The notes under the pieces are model-generated. The model had not been told where the DNA came from, did no database searches, and worked only from the letters and a program-made list of their open reading frames with translations. DNA of 64,000 bases from Parashewanella tropica (lineage in GTDB: Bacteria > Pseudomonadota > Gammaproteobacteria > Enterobacterales > Shewanellaceae): NCBI RefSeq assembly GCF_004358445.1, contig NZ_CP037951.1, forward strand, positions 3,235,001 to 3,299,000. Reading direction: 5' to 3'. Shown piece after piece: positions 17,901 through 26,396 of the stretch (its first letter is position 1; every line of letters starts with the position of its first letter). The translations under genes were made by a program, and so were the position numbers.

Positions 17901-18663
17901 CGAGTTTTTGGTATTCAGGGCGAAGTTGCTCAAAGCCTTTAATCAACTGGCTTTCGTTGATCCATGCTTCAACATGTTGTGGATTAATACGAGAACTTGG
18001 CGGATTAACGCCATCTTCTTCTAAAATCGCGGCAATCATGGATTTAATGGTTTCCATCTTGCCTTCTTTGGAATGCACCGCTTTTGCAAGTTTCTCGATA
18101 TGACGAATACTGTGTTCAGGTTCACACAGAGAAAATTGATTGGCATAGCTACGTAGCTCACTACGATTGCTACCAATATTGAGCAAGCTGCGATCGTGCT
18201 GGATCACAGCTCTAAATTCACGAGTATTAAGATGTTTGGTGGTACTTACGCCTTCTTTTTTAAACTGTCTACCAAGCTCCGCCGTGGTATGGAAAATCAC
18301 CGTATCGCCATTGCGCTGCTTGATGTAGTCATCCAGTTCAAAGCCTTTACCTACAAAACGGTAATTAACACCTTTACCATCACCTGCCGATGACAATACG
18401 GCTTGATATAAGCGTTCATCACTTTTGCGATATTCGTAAATGATAAAGCTTTGATCATGGGGTAAGTACCAGCGTTCAAAGCTATCACGGGTTGAAGGTA
18501 CGACTCGACTCGGGTATTCCCCATAAAATACCGGAACCAATCGTTGCAACGTGGTTTTACCCGAGGCATTGGTGCCACAAATATTGGTGTGACCATCCAG
18601 TTCTAATTCTACAATTCCGGGTAAGTGAGTGTTGATCAACACGATACGAATCAAGCTAGACAT
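14989..18663 (-). CDS. SMC-like ATPase, DUF3584 (PF12128) family
   Basis: This 1224-aa protein has SMC architecture. The N-terminal head carries Walker A GTNASGKTT (residues 30-38) and the YLP motif (66-68); GKT plus YLP are the two conserved motifs described for DUF3584. Long coiled coils follow (about 240-535), then a globular hinge-like segment (about 536-602), a return coiled coil (about 603-960), and a C-terminal head with Walker B-like IHWPIDELG (D1149-E1150). An SSSHGMAYLI segment stands where the ABC signature is expected. It probably entraps or extrudes DNA using ATP. AAAGGA precedes the ATG at 5 nt. It heads an operon of four genes, and no JetD-like nuclease follows. Confidence 0.85.
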   Translation of the reverse strand: MSSLIRIVLINTHLPGIVELELDGHTNICGTNASGKTTLQRLVPVFYGEYPSRVVPSTRDSFERWYLPHDQSFIIYEYRKSDERLYQAVLSSAGDGKGVNYRFVGKGFELDDYIKQRNGDTVIFHTTAELGRQFKKEGVSTTKHLNTREFRAVIQHDRSLLNIGSNRSELRSYANQFSLCEPEHSIRHIEKLAKAVHSKEGKMETIKSMIAAILEEDGVNPPSSRINPQHVEAWINESQLIKGFEQLRPEYQKLEQEFNKLQSVELRLGSLSRGYKNDEELEIQRKETAENDAKETGLKLKMLEEQWRLQRDELNQELSAAKGDLNKCEQDLTEIEQQYDVYMDADIEQAKLDLAQMPSWKSDLENLKERHKLQTEKHQDIESAYNERRSKISEQLQRDLDKLHQQLEQRREEKDSQRDAARQDIEALKEKAREQLSKLKDEFSQQQNQYQVKQAELKIQLSNVTYTEDEKRALAIFDERIQTAREHEHNCNQQLERLTTEERKLRAQREQANEGLRSAVKRVGDRQAELDEIEQILYPQSHTLLEFLRKEAEGWEQHLGKVIAPELLHRTDLHPSVVKQDDTSLFGVQLDLASVDVPEYASSEQALRQRLAKAEEALELAQSHQQEAEAQLVVMNEKLDKLNRELTIARTAYSNSRDDLRRLFEDKATEQQHINQALTERKLESQKQLTQLDGELKRLQQQHQALIEEHQEQTREAEMEQKAHWQEVIGGIDAQLSQVRVGIDERKANAKAEQKACQQWYKNELQSRGIDESAIIKLKQEITSLEDKLAMTEQRRGEVLKFDDWYQRDWMLRKPSLQTQLSELKQATTDLTKQLAQESNRVKAEREALDKIKKAAEALQVETSENLTRLRELIRKLAELKLANNDEEVPGSLAERLRLGSEGLLQREQLLSSVKQYVEHFDSVIANKSGSRFAEIWEKSREESSQLNDKGIRVLDYRKLVPKLDNLLNVIVSQQFRAIQEQGRIFGIDLTAYYDVLADIDRRIASQSARITREVGEELFLDGVSESAVRIRSRIAELEFWPELQRFVKAFDGWKSSGFDGLPDEDYILSMRRALDIIGRAALAGGISKLLEIELRLKEGNSDLVIRTDRQLNESSSHGMAYLILCKFLLAFTRLLRGRAQVTIHWPIDELGTLHHNNVKKIFDACENNQISVLGAFPNPESEVLNLFKNRYIINKQTKKLQVVKPKVNAITEKLKARMTQEIA

Positions 18664-18839
18664 GCTGTTCCTTTTGCGATTTACGGCAGGAGTTTGGTTT
18701 TACAAAGAATGATAGAGCATAACTGAATTATTTTTTAAGATACAACCTTTGTTTCACTGTAGAAAACGGATGAACAAGAATTAACTGTTGGATTTGTAAG
18801 CTGTTTTATAAAATATTGTAAATTTTCAGCAAGAGTCGT

Positions 18840-20264
18840 TTGTTCATGTCTTTTCCAAGTGCCGCCACAGCCCTTTTGCCCGCTTTTGGTCAGTTCAATG
18901 TAAGAACTCAACAACTCACAATGGAAAGTAATAATGTTACTCAACTTGCTGACCAAAGGGTTTGTAAAAAAACAGTGGTACTTACTGTTTCTTTTCCAAA
19001 CTCAAGAGAAGGATCGATTAAAACGAGTTTTACCTGTACTTTGCCGGATAAGAATTCGCAATGGTTACTCACACCATTATCATCATTTCACAGTACCAAT
19101 GAGACAAACCCTAAACCAGTTCCTCAACAGTATGTCCCAAGCATTCTTGAGCAATTTACTTTTCGAGTGAACTCTGGGAAAAAACTTTTCCATGCCGCCC
19201 AACAAGGAGACTTGGCTACAGTAAATAAAATGCTCAGTGAAGGAGCCGATACGGGTTACTTATCGAATAATTTATCAGCTGTTGAAGTAGCGCTAGAAAA
19301 CGGTTTTATAGCAACTGCATCTAGGCTAATTAAAGTGGGAGTGTCGCCAGAGGTAGCTACAAGGTTACTTCAAAAGCTTGTAACTCTTGGTGATTATGGC
19401 CAGTGCGTAGAAGAGTTACTAAAGCAAGGCGGCGACCCCAATGCAACAAATGAACAAGGTGAATCGTTACTATATATTGCTTCGCAGCGCGGTTTTGTCA
19501 ACTCGGCGATCCAATTACTAAAAAGAGATGCCGATATTGGACATCACCCTCAAACGGGAGAAAACGCTCTTCATCTTGCTGCCGCTAATGGTAGCTATAT
19601 ACTATTACAGGCTTTAGCCCGAAAATATCCAACCCAAATAAATTCCAGAACAAACAGTGGTTTAACTCCACTTTTATTGGCGATTGAACATGGTAATACT
19701 GATTGTGCCAGTCACTTAATTGAAAGTGGTGCCGATATAAATGCTGCGGATAATTATCAAAGAACCCCCTTAATTATGGCAACAAAATTTCATTTACAAG
19801 GGGTGATTATTAAATTATTCCAAAAGCATATTACCGCCAAAAAAGCATTGGAAACTGCCGAAGCTTCAAAAAAACCAGCTTTACAAGCCAATATCCTTGA
19901 TATTAATAAGCTAACAACGCATAGAAAAAGCGCATTGTGCTACTCAGTAGGCTTAGTCCCTAGTCGTGGGCCATATGTCATGGATTTATTGTTACAACAT
20001 GGTGCCTGTATTGCCCATAATCCAGAAACCCACAGCCCAATCGTATTAGCAATTAGTGCAGGCAGTGGTTGGGCGGTAAATTCATTATTGAAAAGTCTTA
20101 AAGAACAGTCTCCAGCAGTACAACAACAACTGCTTTCAAGCCCAGATGCTACAAAACAAGCTCCCATTGCTATGGTTGCTCAAAGTCATTATTCACATGC
20201 TGAAGTAAAATCATTAGTAGAAGAAGTTTGGCAGGAGGTATCGAAAAAGATACAGAAAAAATAA
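18840..20264 (+). CDS. Ankyrin-repeat protein
   Basis: This 474-aa soluble protein has an N-terminal region of about 110 residues of unknown type, then roughly six ankyrin units. The clearest are KLFHAAQQGDLATVNKMLSEGAD, ESLLYIASQRGFVNSAIQLL, ENALHLAAANGSYILLQAL and TPLLLAIEHGNTDCASHLIESGADINAAD. Ankyrin arrays mediate protein-protein contacts. There is no signal peptide and no catalytic domain that I can see. The start is uncertain: ATG at 18840 and ATG at 18921 both lack a strong ribosome binding site. It is divergent from the SMC-like operon, and a hairpin terminator follows. Confidence 0.85.
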   Translation: MFMSFPSAATALLPAFGQFNVRTQQLTMESNNVTQLADQRVCKKTVVLTVSFPNSREGSIKTSFTCTLPDKNSQWLLTPLSSFHSTNETNPKPVPQQYVPSILEQFTFRVNSGKKLFHAAQQGDLATVNKMLSEGADTGYLSNNLSAVEVALENGFIATASRLIKVGVSPEVATRLLQKLVTLGDYGQCVEELLKQGGDPNATNEQGESLLYIASQRGFVNSAIQLLKRDADIGHHPQTGENALHLAAANGSYILLQALARKYPTQINSRTNSGLTPLLLAIEHGNTDCASHLIESGADINAADNYQRTPLIMATKFHLQGVIIKLFQKHITAKKALETAEASKKPALQANILDINKLTTHRKSALCYSVGLVPSRGPYVMDLLLQHGACIAHNPETHSPIVLAISAGSGWAVNSLLKSLKEQSPAVQQQLLSSPDATKQAPIAMVAQSHYSHAEVKSLVEEVWQEVSKKIQKK

Positions 20265-20269
20265 AAGAA

Positions 20270-20290
20270 GAGAGGCGCTAAACGCCTCTC
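20270..20290. terminator. Bidirectional terminator
   Basis: GAGAGGCG pairs with CGCCTCTC around a 5-nt loop between the convergent ankyrin and DUF3581 genes. The T-rich tail is better on the minus strand. Confidence 0.8.
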
Positions 20291-20322
20291 ATTAAACTCA
20301 GCTTATTAGAGCTAAGGTTCAA

Positions 20323-21039
20323 TTATGCAAATTTGAGTTTACGGGATTCGTACAACTCACGCATACCAGCAATCGCTTCTTCTTGATACTCTCGGAGACC
20401 ACTCATCACGAGTGTTTTCTTGCCTGTACCAATTTTTTTTCCGTGACTGTAAAACTCAAAATGAAGAGTCACATTGCCGCGCTTACCGTCAATAAGCAGC
20501 TCATGCTCACTTAACTCCAACTCAACACTATCAAAATCAAAACTGTGCAGTTCAAATGACATGCTTTCATACATTACTAGGGGTCTAGCAGGGTTCACCA
20601 TCACTTGATGCTTTTCCATCAACGGCAACAATGCGTGAGTAAAGTTCAGTCCCGAGAAAGATACATAAGTGCGAACAAAAGCTTCGATTTTGGCTTTATC
20701 TTGACAGATAACACCTGCGCTTTGAGCTGATAAATAGGTTTTATCTTTAGTGTCTTTAATTTCTAGAACGTCTGCTTGAGCTGATGGAAAGATTAAATCA
20801 ACACCATCGCCAACCATACCTTGGAACTTAAATTCCATTGAGCTGCTTAAACCGTACTCTTCCAACACCAAAGCAAATAATAGATCACCGGGTACACAAA
20901 AACGCTTGGCATCGACATCATGGATAGGGTTGACATCCCCTGCGACTTTTTTAGCGAATACGCTAGCTTGCTCTGCTGATACAGTAATAATATTTTGTTT
21001 TTTAGAAAAGTATGGCTCTAAATACATAAGACTGGACAC
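20323..21039 (-). CDS. DUF3581 family protein
   Basis: This 238-aa protein is recognised as DUF3581, a family found in Shewanella, Vibrio and relatives. The segment FAKKVAGDVNPIHDVDAKRFCVPGDLLFALVL resembles the hot-dog MaoC dehydratase motif (D-x-NPIH-x-D), so binding of an acyl-thioester is possible but unproven. The start is ambiguous: GTG at 21039 has AGGAG only 3 nt before it, while ATG at 21027 has the same AGGAG 15 nt before it. The gene is monocistronic. Confidence 0.8.
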   Translation of the reverse strand: MSSLMYLEPYFSKKQNIITVSAEQASVFAKKVAGDVNPIHDVDAKRFCVPGDLLFALVLEEYGLSSSMEFKFQGMVGDGVDLIFPSAQADVLEIKDTKDKTYLSAQSAGVICQDKAKIEAFVRTYVSFSGLNFTHALLPLMEKHQVMVNPARPLVMYESMSFELHSFDFDSVELELSEHELLIDGKRGNVTLHFEFYSHGKKIGTGKKTLVMSGLREYQEEAIAGMRELYESRKLKFA

Positions 21040-21207
21040 TCACTCCTAAAGGCATGCATTTTTATTCAAAATAAGCGATCAGTTTATACTATTTTTGAGT
21101 TTTAACTCACCCGATGAGTTAACTTTGATAGGGAGTAATGATGTGCTATATCTAAAAAGGCAGGTTTGACAATTAGTTAATGAGATTGGCAAGTTTATGG
21201 ATTTGAG

Positions 21208-21354
21208 ATGTTGATCCCAACTGTTGCATTTCTAATGATTTTAATTCTGAGTTTTCGGTCTTTTAAACGAGGCTCTTGGTTATTTGTGTTTTATATGCTG
21301 TTTGAATTGTACTTTGCTGGTGTGATCATCACCAGCAAACTCAATTGGATTTAA
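21208..21354 (+). CDS. Possible small membrane protein (48 aa)
   Basis: A short frame, MLIPTVAFLMILILSF then RSFKRGSWLFVFYMLFELYF, contains two hydrophobic stretches separated by basic residues. The ribosome binding site is weak (TTGAG directly before ATG). It sits in the 326-bp gap between DUF3581 and dapB, facing dapB; its end overlaps the hairpin after dapB. The gap also has a 7-bp inverted repeat, TTAACTC-N7-GAGTTAA at 21102-21122, near the DUF3581 start. Hydrophobic composition can arise by chance in AT-rich DNA, so confidence is low. Confidence 0.25.
   Translation: MLIPTVAFLMILILSFRSFKRGSWLFVFYMLFELYFAGVIITSKLNWI
21313..21339 (-). terminator. Stem-loop downstream of dapB
   Basis: A perfect 10-bp stem, TTTGCTGGTG with CACCAGCAAA and a 7-nt loop, lies 27 bp after the dapB stop. 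It lacks a long T-run, so termination may be partial. Confidence 0.55.
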
Positions 21355-21365
21355 CTGCATCGATG

Positions 21366-22240
<875 letters not shown>

Positions 22241-22268
22241 ACATTAACTGATCAGCGTCAAACTTGCA

Positions 22269-22886
22269 TTAAATAATGTCTAATAGCTCAACTTCAAAGA
22301 TCAAAGTGCTGTGAGGAGGAATTGAACCACCCGCGCCTTGCTCACCGTATGCTAGGTGTGAAGGTACGAATAGTTTCAGCTTTGTACCAACAGGCATTAG
22401 TTGTAGTGCTTCAGTCCAACCTGCGATAACGCCTGAAACTGGAAATTCAGCTGGTTGATCACGTAGTACAGAGCTATCGAATACTTCACCGTTAATGAAA
22501 GTACCGTGGTAGTGAGTACGAACAGTGGAATCAAGAGTTGGCTTTTCACCTTCACCTTGCTTTAGTACTTCGTACTGAAGACCAGAATCAGTAACAGTAA
22601 CTTCTTCACGCTTAGCGTTGTCATCTAGGAACGCTTTACCTTCAGCCATTGCTGCTTCAGACGCTTTTTCTTGAGCGGCTTGCATGCGCTTGTTGATTTC
22701 GTTGAATGCGGCTTCTAGATCTTCTTGAGATACTGCACTTGGCTCGCCCTTGAAAGAAGTCGCTAAACCAGCTTGAACCGCTGAAATATCTAGACCTTCA
22801 AATGGGTTAGAAGCAAGTTGTTGACCCATTTGTAAGCCAATGCCGTAGCTTACACGCTGTTCAATAGTGCTGTATGTATCAGACAT
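22269..22886 (-). CDS. fklB: FKBP-type peptidyl-prolyl isomerase, FKBP22/FklB type
   Basis: This 205-aa protein has the two-part FKBP22 layout. An N-terminal helical dimerisation domain (about 1-95, with GIGLQMGQQL) precedes a C-terminal FKBP catalytic domain (about 98-205) with VRTHYHGTFINGEVFDSS, VIAGWTEALQLMPVG and LAYGEQGAGGSIPPHSTLIFEVELL. It catalyses proline cis-trans isomerisation in protein folding. No signal peptide is visible, so it is probably cytoplasmic. Confidence 0.95.
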   Translation of the reverse strand: MSDTYSTIEQRVSYGIGLQMGQQLASNPFEGLDISAVQAGLATSFKGEPSAVSQEDLEAAFNEINKRMQAAQEKASEAAMAEGKAFLDDNAKREEVTVTDSGLQYEVLKQGEGEKPTLDSTVRTHYHGTFINGEVFDSSVLRDQPAEFPVSGVIAGWTEALQLMPVGTKLKLFVPSHLAYGEQGAGGSIPPHSTLIFEVELLDII

Positions 22887-23097
22887 AATGTTTCACTCAT
22901 TGTTAATCGATAAAAAATTGCGATGAATAGTAGCATATTTTATGGCTAAGGGCGTAATTCAAGCTGAAATTGTCGTTTTGATAGATTTTGTATTTTTTCA
23001 GTTTGAATTTTGAGATTAAACTTCATTCACATACCCTGTGCTCTATAGAGTGTATTTGATAAGTTTAAGTTCCGACTAATCTATGGGAACCGATTAT

Positions 23098-23301
23098 ATG
23101 CTAGACGTATCAACCTCTGAACAGTTGAATAAACTTGTAAGTCAACCCACGTCTAAAAACTCCAACAAATCTTGGCCAACTGTTTATGCACATGGTGCTG
23201 GTTCGACTGCGCGTAATAAGGTAAATGAACATCAACTACATTCTTTAAAGAATACAGCAGAAGCGACGGTAGACGAACTGCTTGATATTATGCAGAGCTA
23301 G
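23098..23301 (+). CDS. Small protein of unknown function (67 aa), first gene of HTTM/DCC operon
   Basis: I do not recognise this soluble polar protein. It contains SWPTVYAHGAGSTARNKVNEHQ and ends in ELLDIMQS. I chose ATG at 23098 because GGGA stands about 10 nt before it; an ATG five codons upstream has no ribosome binding site. It lies 14 bp before the interrupted 168-aa gene and is co-oriented with the HTTM and DCC genes. It could be a substrate peptide or an accessory subunit of that membrane system, which is speculation from context. Confidence 0.5.
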   Translation: MLDVSTSEQLNKLVSQPTSKNSNKSWPTVYAHGAGSTARNKVNEHQLHSLKNTAEATVDELLDIMQS

Positions 23302-23608
23302 TTTAGGTTGGTTATTTGCTAAATATTTTTTTCACTTTTTTCATTGCAGTTTGGTTGGTAGCCACCATTCACAGGCAGTTTGTGCCACATCCAAAGTCCA
23401 AGCTTTTTTCATGGGATATCTTTTTCTTGATACCTACATGGACTTTTTTTAGTCCAAATCCAGGAACCAAAGATCAGAGTTTGGTATACCATCAACAAGA
23501 TAGTCAAGACACTTGGCACACTGTCATTCAAACACCCAATAACCCTTGGTGGACTTTTTTATTTAATCTGTCCCGTCCTGAAATGTGTTTACACATTTAG
23601 GACTTATT

Positions 23609-24010
23609 ATGACAAACCCAGATCCTACCTATATAAAACGTACACAACGTGATTATTCATTAGGCTTTAAATTGCAGGTTGTTGCAGCTGTTGAAAAAGG
23701 TGATATGACCTATAAGCAAGCTCAAAAAATCTATGGTATCCAAGGTCGCTCAACAGTACTTACATGGTTGAGAAAACACGGTAAGCTAGATTGGTGTCAA
23801 CCACCGAAAATAACCATGTCTAAATCACCTAAAGCCAAAGAAACACCAGCTCAAAAGATTAAGCGCTTAGAGCGAGAGTTGAAGGATGAAAAGTTACGTA
23901 ACCTATTACTTAATGAAGTCGTCGATATTATTGATGCTGAACATGGTATAGGGTTGCGAAAAAAGCTTATAGCCAAGGAGCAAGAAACCTTCAGGTACAA
24001 AAGCAAGTAA
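23609..24010 (+). CDS. IS3-family transposase OrfA
   Basis: This 133-aa protein begins MTNPDPTYIKRTQRDYSLGFK and has a helix-turn-helix (YKQAQKIYGIQGRSTVLTWLRKHG) followed by a leucine-rich coiled coil (IKRLERELKDEKLRNLLLNEV). It binds the element ends. The start at 23609 is chosen because the upstream ATG at 23585 lies in the terminal repeat. A slippery A AAA AAG near its end directs part of the ribosomes into orfB. Confidence 0.92.
   Translation: MTNPDPTYIKRTQRDYSLGFKLQVVAAVEKGDMTYKQAQKIYGIQGRSTVLTWLRKHGKLDWCQPPKITMSKSPKAKETPAQKIKRLERELKDEKLRNLLLNEVVDIIDAEHGIGLRKKLIAKEQETFRYKSK
23959..23965 (+). promoter_or_regulatory. Programmed -1 frameshift heptamer of the IS
   Basis: A AAA AAG is in phase with the orfA codons (CGA AAA AAG). 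Slipping back one base gives the frame AAA GCT TAT AGC that continues without a stop into orfB, as is usual for IS3-family elements. Confidence 0.85.
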
Positions 24011-24039
24011 GTTTAAGCAAGGCTTGTAAGCTTCTTGGC

Positions 24040-24849
24040 ATGACGAGGCAATCAATTTATCAAAGGGAATATAGAGATAAAAAACGGGCTATCATGTTAG
24101 CTCCAGTAAAAAATATGGTGCTAGCGTTACGGCGATTTATGCCACGATTAGGCGGTAGGAAACTGTACTATCTTCTGAAGCCTCAACTTATGGAGGAAGG
24201 CATAAAGCTCGGGCGAGATGGCCTATTCGACTATCTGAGGGAAGAACACCTGCTAATTCAACCCAAGCGTAGTTATAGGAAAACGACTAACAGTAAGCAT
24301 TGGATGAAAAAGCATCCGAATTTGTTAAAGGATTACACGCCACAAAGAGCTGAAGAAGTCTTGGTAAGTGATATCACTTATGTGGAAAGTGATGATGGTG
24401 TGCATTATCTCTCGCTTGTCACTGACGCTTATAGTCGAAAAATAATGGGCTATGAATTAAGTGATGGAATGAAAGCGACAGACGTGGTTAAAGCGCTAGA
24501 TATGGCTGTTAGCCATAGGTGTTATAGACGTAACGCAATTCATCACTCAGACAGAGGGTTACAATATTGCTCTGCTATTTATCAGAATAAACTTAAGCAA
24601 AATAATATAGTACCCTCAATGACTGATGGTTATGACTGCTATCAAAATGCACTCGCAGAGAGGGTGAATGGTATACTGAAGCAGGAGTTCCTTGTATATC
24701 AATGTAAAAATATTGATGAATTAAAGTTGCTCATCGATGAATCAATAGCGATATACAACGATATGAGACCGCATTTAAGTTTAGAGATGAAAACACCGAA
24801 CCAAGTGCATAAAAAAATCCAAGAGCAAATGCTCTTGGATTTACATTAA
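24040..24849 (+). CDS. IS3-family transposase OrfB (DDE integrase domain)
   Basis: This 269-aa frame from its first ATG is normally made as an OrfAB fusion. The upstream in-frame residues include the typical LSKACKLLGM before MTRQSIYQREY. The rve catalytic domain is complete: LVSDITYVES gives the first Asp, AIHHSDRGLQYCS the second, and LAERVNGILKQEF the Glu. No truncation or stop is present. Confidence 0.93.
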   Translation: MTRQSIYQREYRDKKRAIMLAPVKNMVLALRRFMPRLGGRKLYYLLKPQLMEEGIKLGRDGLFDYLREEHLLIQPKRSYRKTTNSKHWMKKHPNLLKDYTPQRAEEVLVSDITYVESDDGVHYLSLVTDAYSRKIMGYELSDGMKATDVVKALDMAVSHRCYRRNAIHHSDRGLQYCSAIYQNKLKQNNIVPSMTDGYDCYQNALAERVNGILKQEFLVYQCKNIDELKLLIDESIAIYNDMRPHLSLEMKTPNQVHKKIQEQMLLDLH

Positions 24850-25134
24850 AACCGTCAACGTATTTTAGGACGAGACAATCCCAATAAATTAGAAACAAAA
24901 GCCTTACAAGATCTGTCGCAACTCTTCATTGAACATTCTAATGACCAAGAAGCCACTAGTGATTCTCTATTAGGGTCGTACCCTTATTTAACTTTATTGA
25001 ACGTAACGACAACCAAAGCTAAGGTTCAGCAATCTGACGATAAAATCCAATTTGCTGTTATCGCGACGAATGGATTTTTTAAAAAACACGATGTCCATTT
25101 ACTCGCTTTATCTCAGTGGCATCACTTGCGTTAA

Positions 25135-25971
25135 ATGCTGATTCTGACTCACCTCAATGTTATAACAAGTTCCAGCTTTTTAGCTGGATTAGCGTCCTTA
25201 GTGATATCGATAGAAACCTTGGTGAATCGAAAGTTGTTTGAAAGTGGGAATATACTGGATTGGCGAACAACTCGGCTTTCTGCTCCAAATTGGGCGTTAC
25301 CCATTTTTGATCTTTTGTTTGAATACTCTTGGAGCAATAATTTAGTTACAGAGCTGAAAGCTATCGTGTCTTTGCTGCTAATTTATCAAGCCTGCTGCTC
25401 TCAAGTCTCTGTGTGGACCTTGGGTTTGTTGTTTTCATTACATCAATTCACCAATAGTCGTATGCCTATCGGTCGTGATGGTGCGATACAGATGACTTCT
25501 ATCGTACTGTTTGGCTTGATACTAATAACTTGGCCTCATAATTCGTATTTGAATCATCTTGGGTTACTTTTTATCGCCACCCAAATTACCCTAGCGTATA
25601 CCGCTTCTGGTTGGGCTAAGTGGGTTTCTCCAATTTGGAGAAATGAAAATGTTCTCGCCAGCATTTCTAACACCAAAAGTTTTGGCAAACCTTGGGTTGC
25701 TCAGTTCTTTTATCGACATCCCACGTTTGCTCGATTGTCGTCATTAGCTGTAATGATATGGCAAGCCAGTTTTCCGATTGTGATTTTTTCCTCAACCAAG
25801 GTGCTCGTTCTTTATCTTGTTATTGGGTTTTGTTTTCATTTAAGTATTGCGATTGCTATGGGCTTAAATACCTTTTTATATAGCTTTACTGCCTGCTACC
25901 CTATTCTTATTATTGCTATTACTGAATTACATAGAGTTGCTCCATGGCTACAAGTGATCAATTGGAAATAA
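25135..25971 (+). CDS. HTTM-domain membrane protein (vitamin K-dependent carboxylase-like)
   Basis: This 278-aa protein has about six to seven hydrophobic segments and polar loops typical of HTTM proteins, relatives of vitamin K-dependent gamma-carboxylase. Supporting spots are the ETLVNRKLFESGNILDW start, the NSRMPIGRDGAIQM loop and the SGWAKWVSPIWRNE loop. Bacterial members are often encoded with DCC thiol-disulfide proteins, as here. The ATG follows the stop of the interrupted gene without a gap. The reaction is unknown; polar effects of the IS insertion could reduce its expression. Confidence 0.7.
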   Translation: MLILTHLNVITSSSFLAGLASLVISIETLVNRKLFESGNILDWRTTRLSAPNWALPIFDLLFEYSWSNNLVTELKAIVSLLLIYQACCSQVSVWTLGLLFSLHQFTNSRMPIGRDGAIQMTSIVLFGLILITWPHNSYLNHLGLLFIATQITLAYTASGWAKWVSPIWRNENVLASISNTKSFGKPWVAQFFYRHPTFARLSSLAVMIWQASFPIVIFSSTKVLVLYLVIGFCFHLSIAIAMGLNTFLYSFTACYPILIIAITELHRVAPWLQVINWK

Positions 25972-26309
25972 TATACGATGGTGACTGCCCGTTTTGCCGA
26001 AATATCGTGCTTAAACGAGATTTAGAATCTAATGGATTTCAAGTAACAATGGTCAATGCCAGAGACTTATCCAACCAGCAACTGACCGATTATCAAAATG
26101 CTGGGTATGATCTTAATGATGGCATGTTAGTCAAATATCAAAATAAGCAGTACTACGGACATGACGCTCTGATGTTGCTACTAAAGTTGTCACGTCATAA
26201 AGGATTAGCTGTTCGGGTATTCGAGTTTATTTACCTTAAAATGAATCAATACTGGTTTTACCGAATGCTAGTGAAAATCAGATTATGGTTCGTACCTCCA
26301 CTTAAGTAA
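25944..26309 (+). CDS. DCC1-like thiol-disulfide oxidoreductase family protein (DUF393)
   Basis: This 121-aa protein has the diagnostic YDGDCPFCRNIV motif (DxxC-PFC) at the N-terminus and the conserved YYGHDALMLLL segment. DUF393 proteins are thioredoxin-like and are presumed redox partners of neighbouring membrane proteins. It overlaps the HTTM gene by 28 bp, pointing to coupled expression. A basic, aromatic tail (YLKMNQYWFYRMLVKIRLW) may associate with the membrane. Confidence 0.9.
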   Translation: MATSDQLEIIYDGDCPFCRNIVLKRDLESNGFQVTMVNARDLSNQQLTDYQNAGYDLNDGMLVKYQNKQYYGHDALMLLLKLSRHKGLAVRVFEFIYLKMNQYWFYRMLVKIRLWFVPPLK

Positions 26310-26396
26310 CATCCTTTTTTAAACAATAATTCATTTTTATTTTTTTATGTTCAGCGTTAGGTTTCTGAGTCTTATAGTCAAAACCTGTGATAATTA

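Larger units (their letters stand above)
23569..24877 (+). mobile_element. IS3-family insertion sequence, complete (1309 bp)
   Basis: The ends are inverted repeats: left TGTCCCGTCCTGAAAT, right (reversed) TGTCTCGTCCTAAAAT. ATC is duplicated on both sides (23566-23568 and 24878-24880). Inside are orfA, an A6G slippery site and orfB with an intact DDE triad, so it appears active. Family assignment rests on the orfA/orfB organisation and frameshift motif; the subgroup is not determined. Confidence 0.93.
23316..25134 (+). pseudogene. Membrane-anchored protein gene interrupted by an IS3-family element
   Basis: The 5' part (TTG start at 23316, AGGTT upstream) encodes a membrane segment (LNIFFTFFIAVWLVATIH) and a TWTFFSPNPGTKD region. 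It is broken at 23568. The 3' part resumes at 24881 and ends at TAA 25132-25134, directly before the HTTM ATG. Joining 253 bp and 254 bp, with one copy of the ATC target duplication removed, gives an open frame of exactly 169 codons with no stop. The product would be 168 aa with one N-terminal transmembrane helix and an outside or inside domain of unknown function. The insertion looks recent because neither half has decayed. Confidence 0.85.

Noticed and set aside
12777..18663. Complete Wadjet (JetABCD) anti-plasmid system
   Set aside because: No JetD-like nuclease gene is adjacent, gene order differs, and the ATPase belongs to DUF3584 rather than to clearly recognised JetC.
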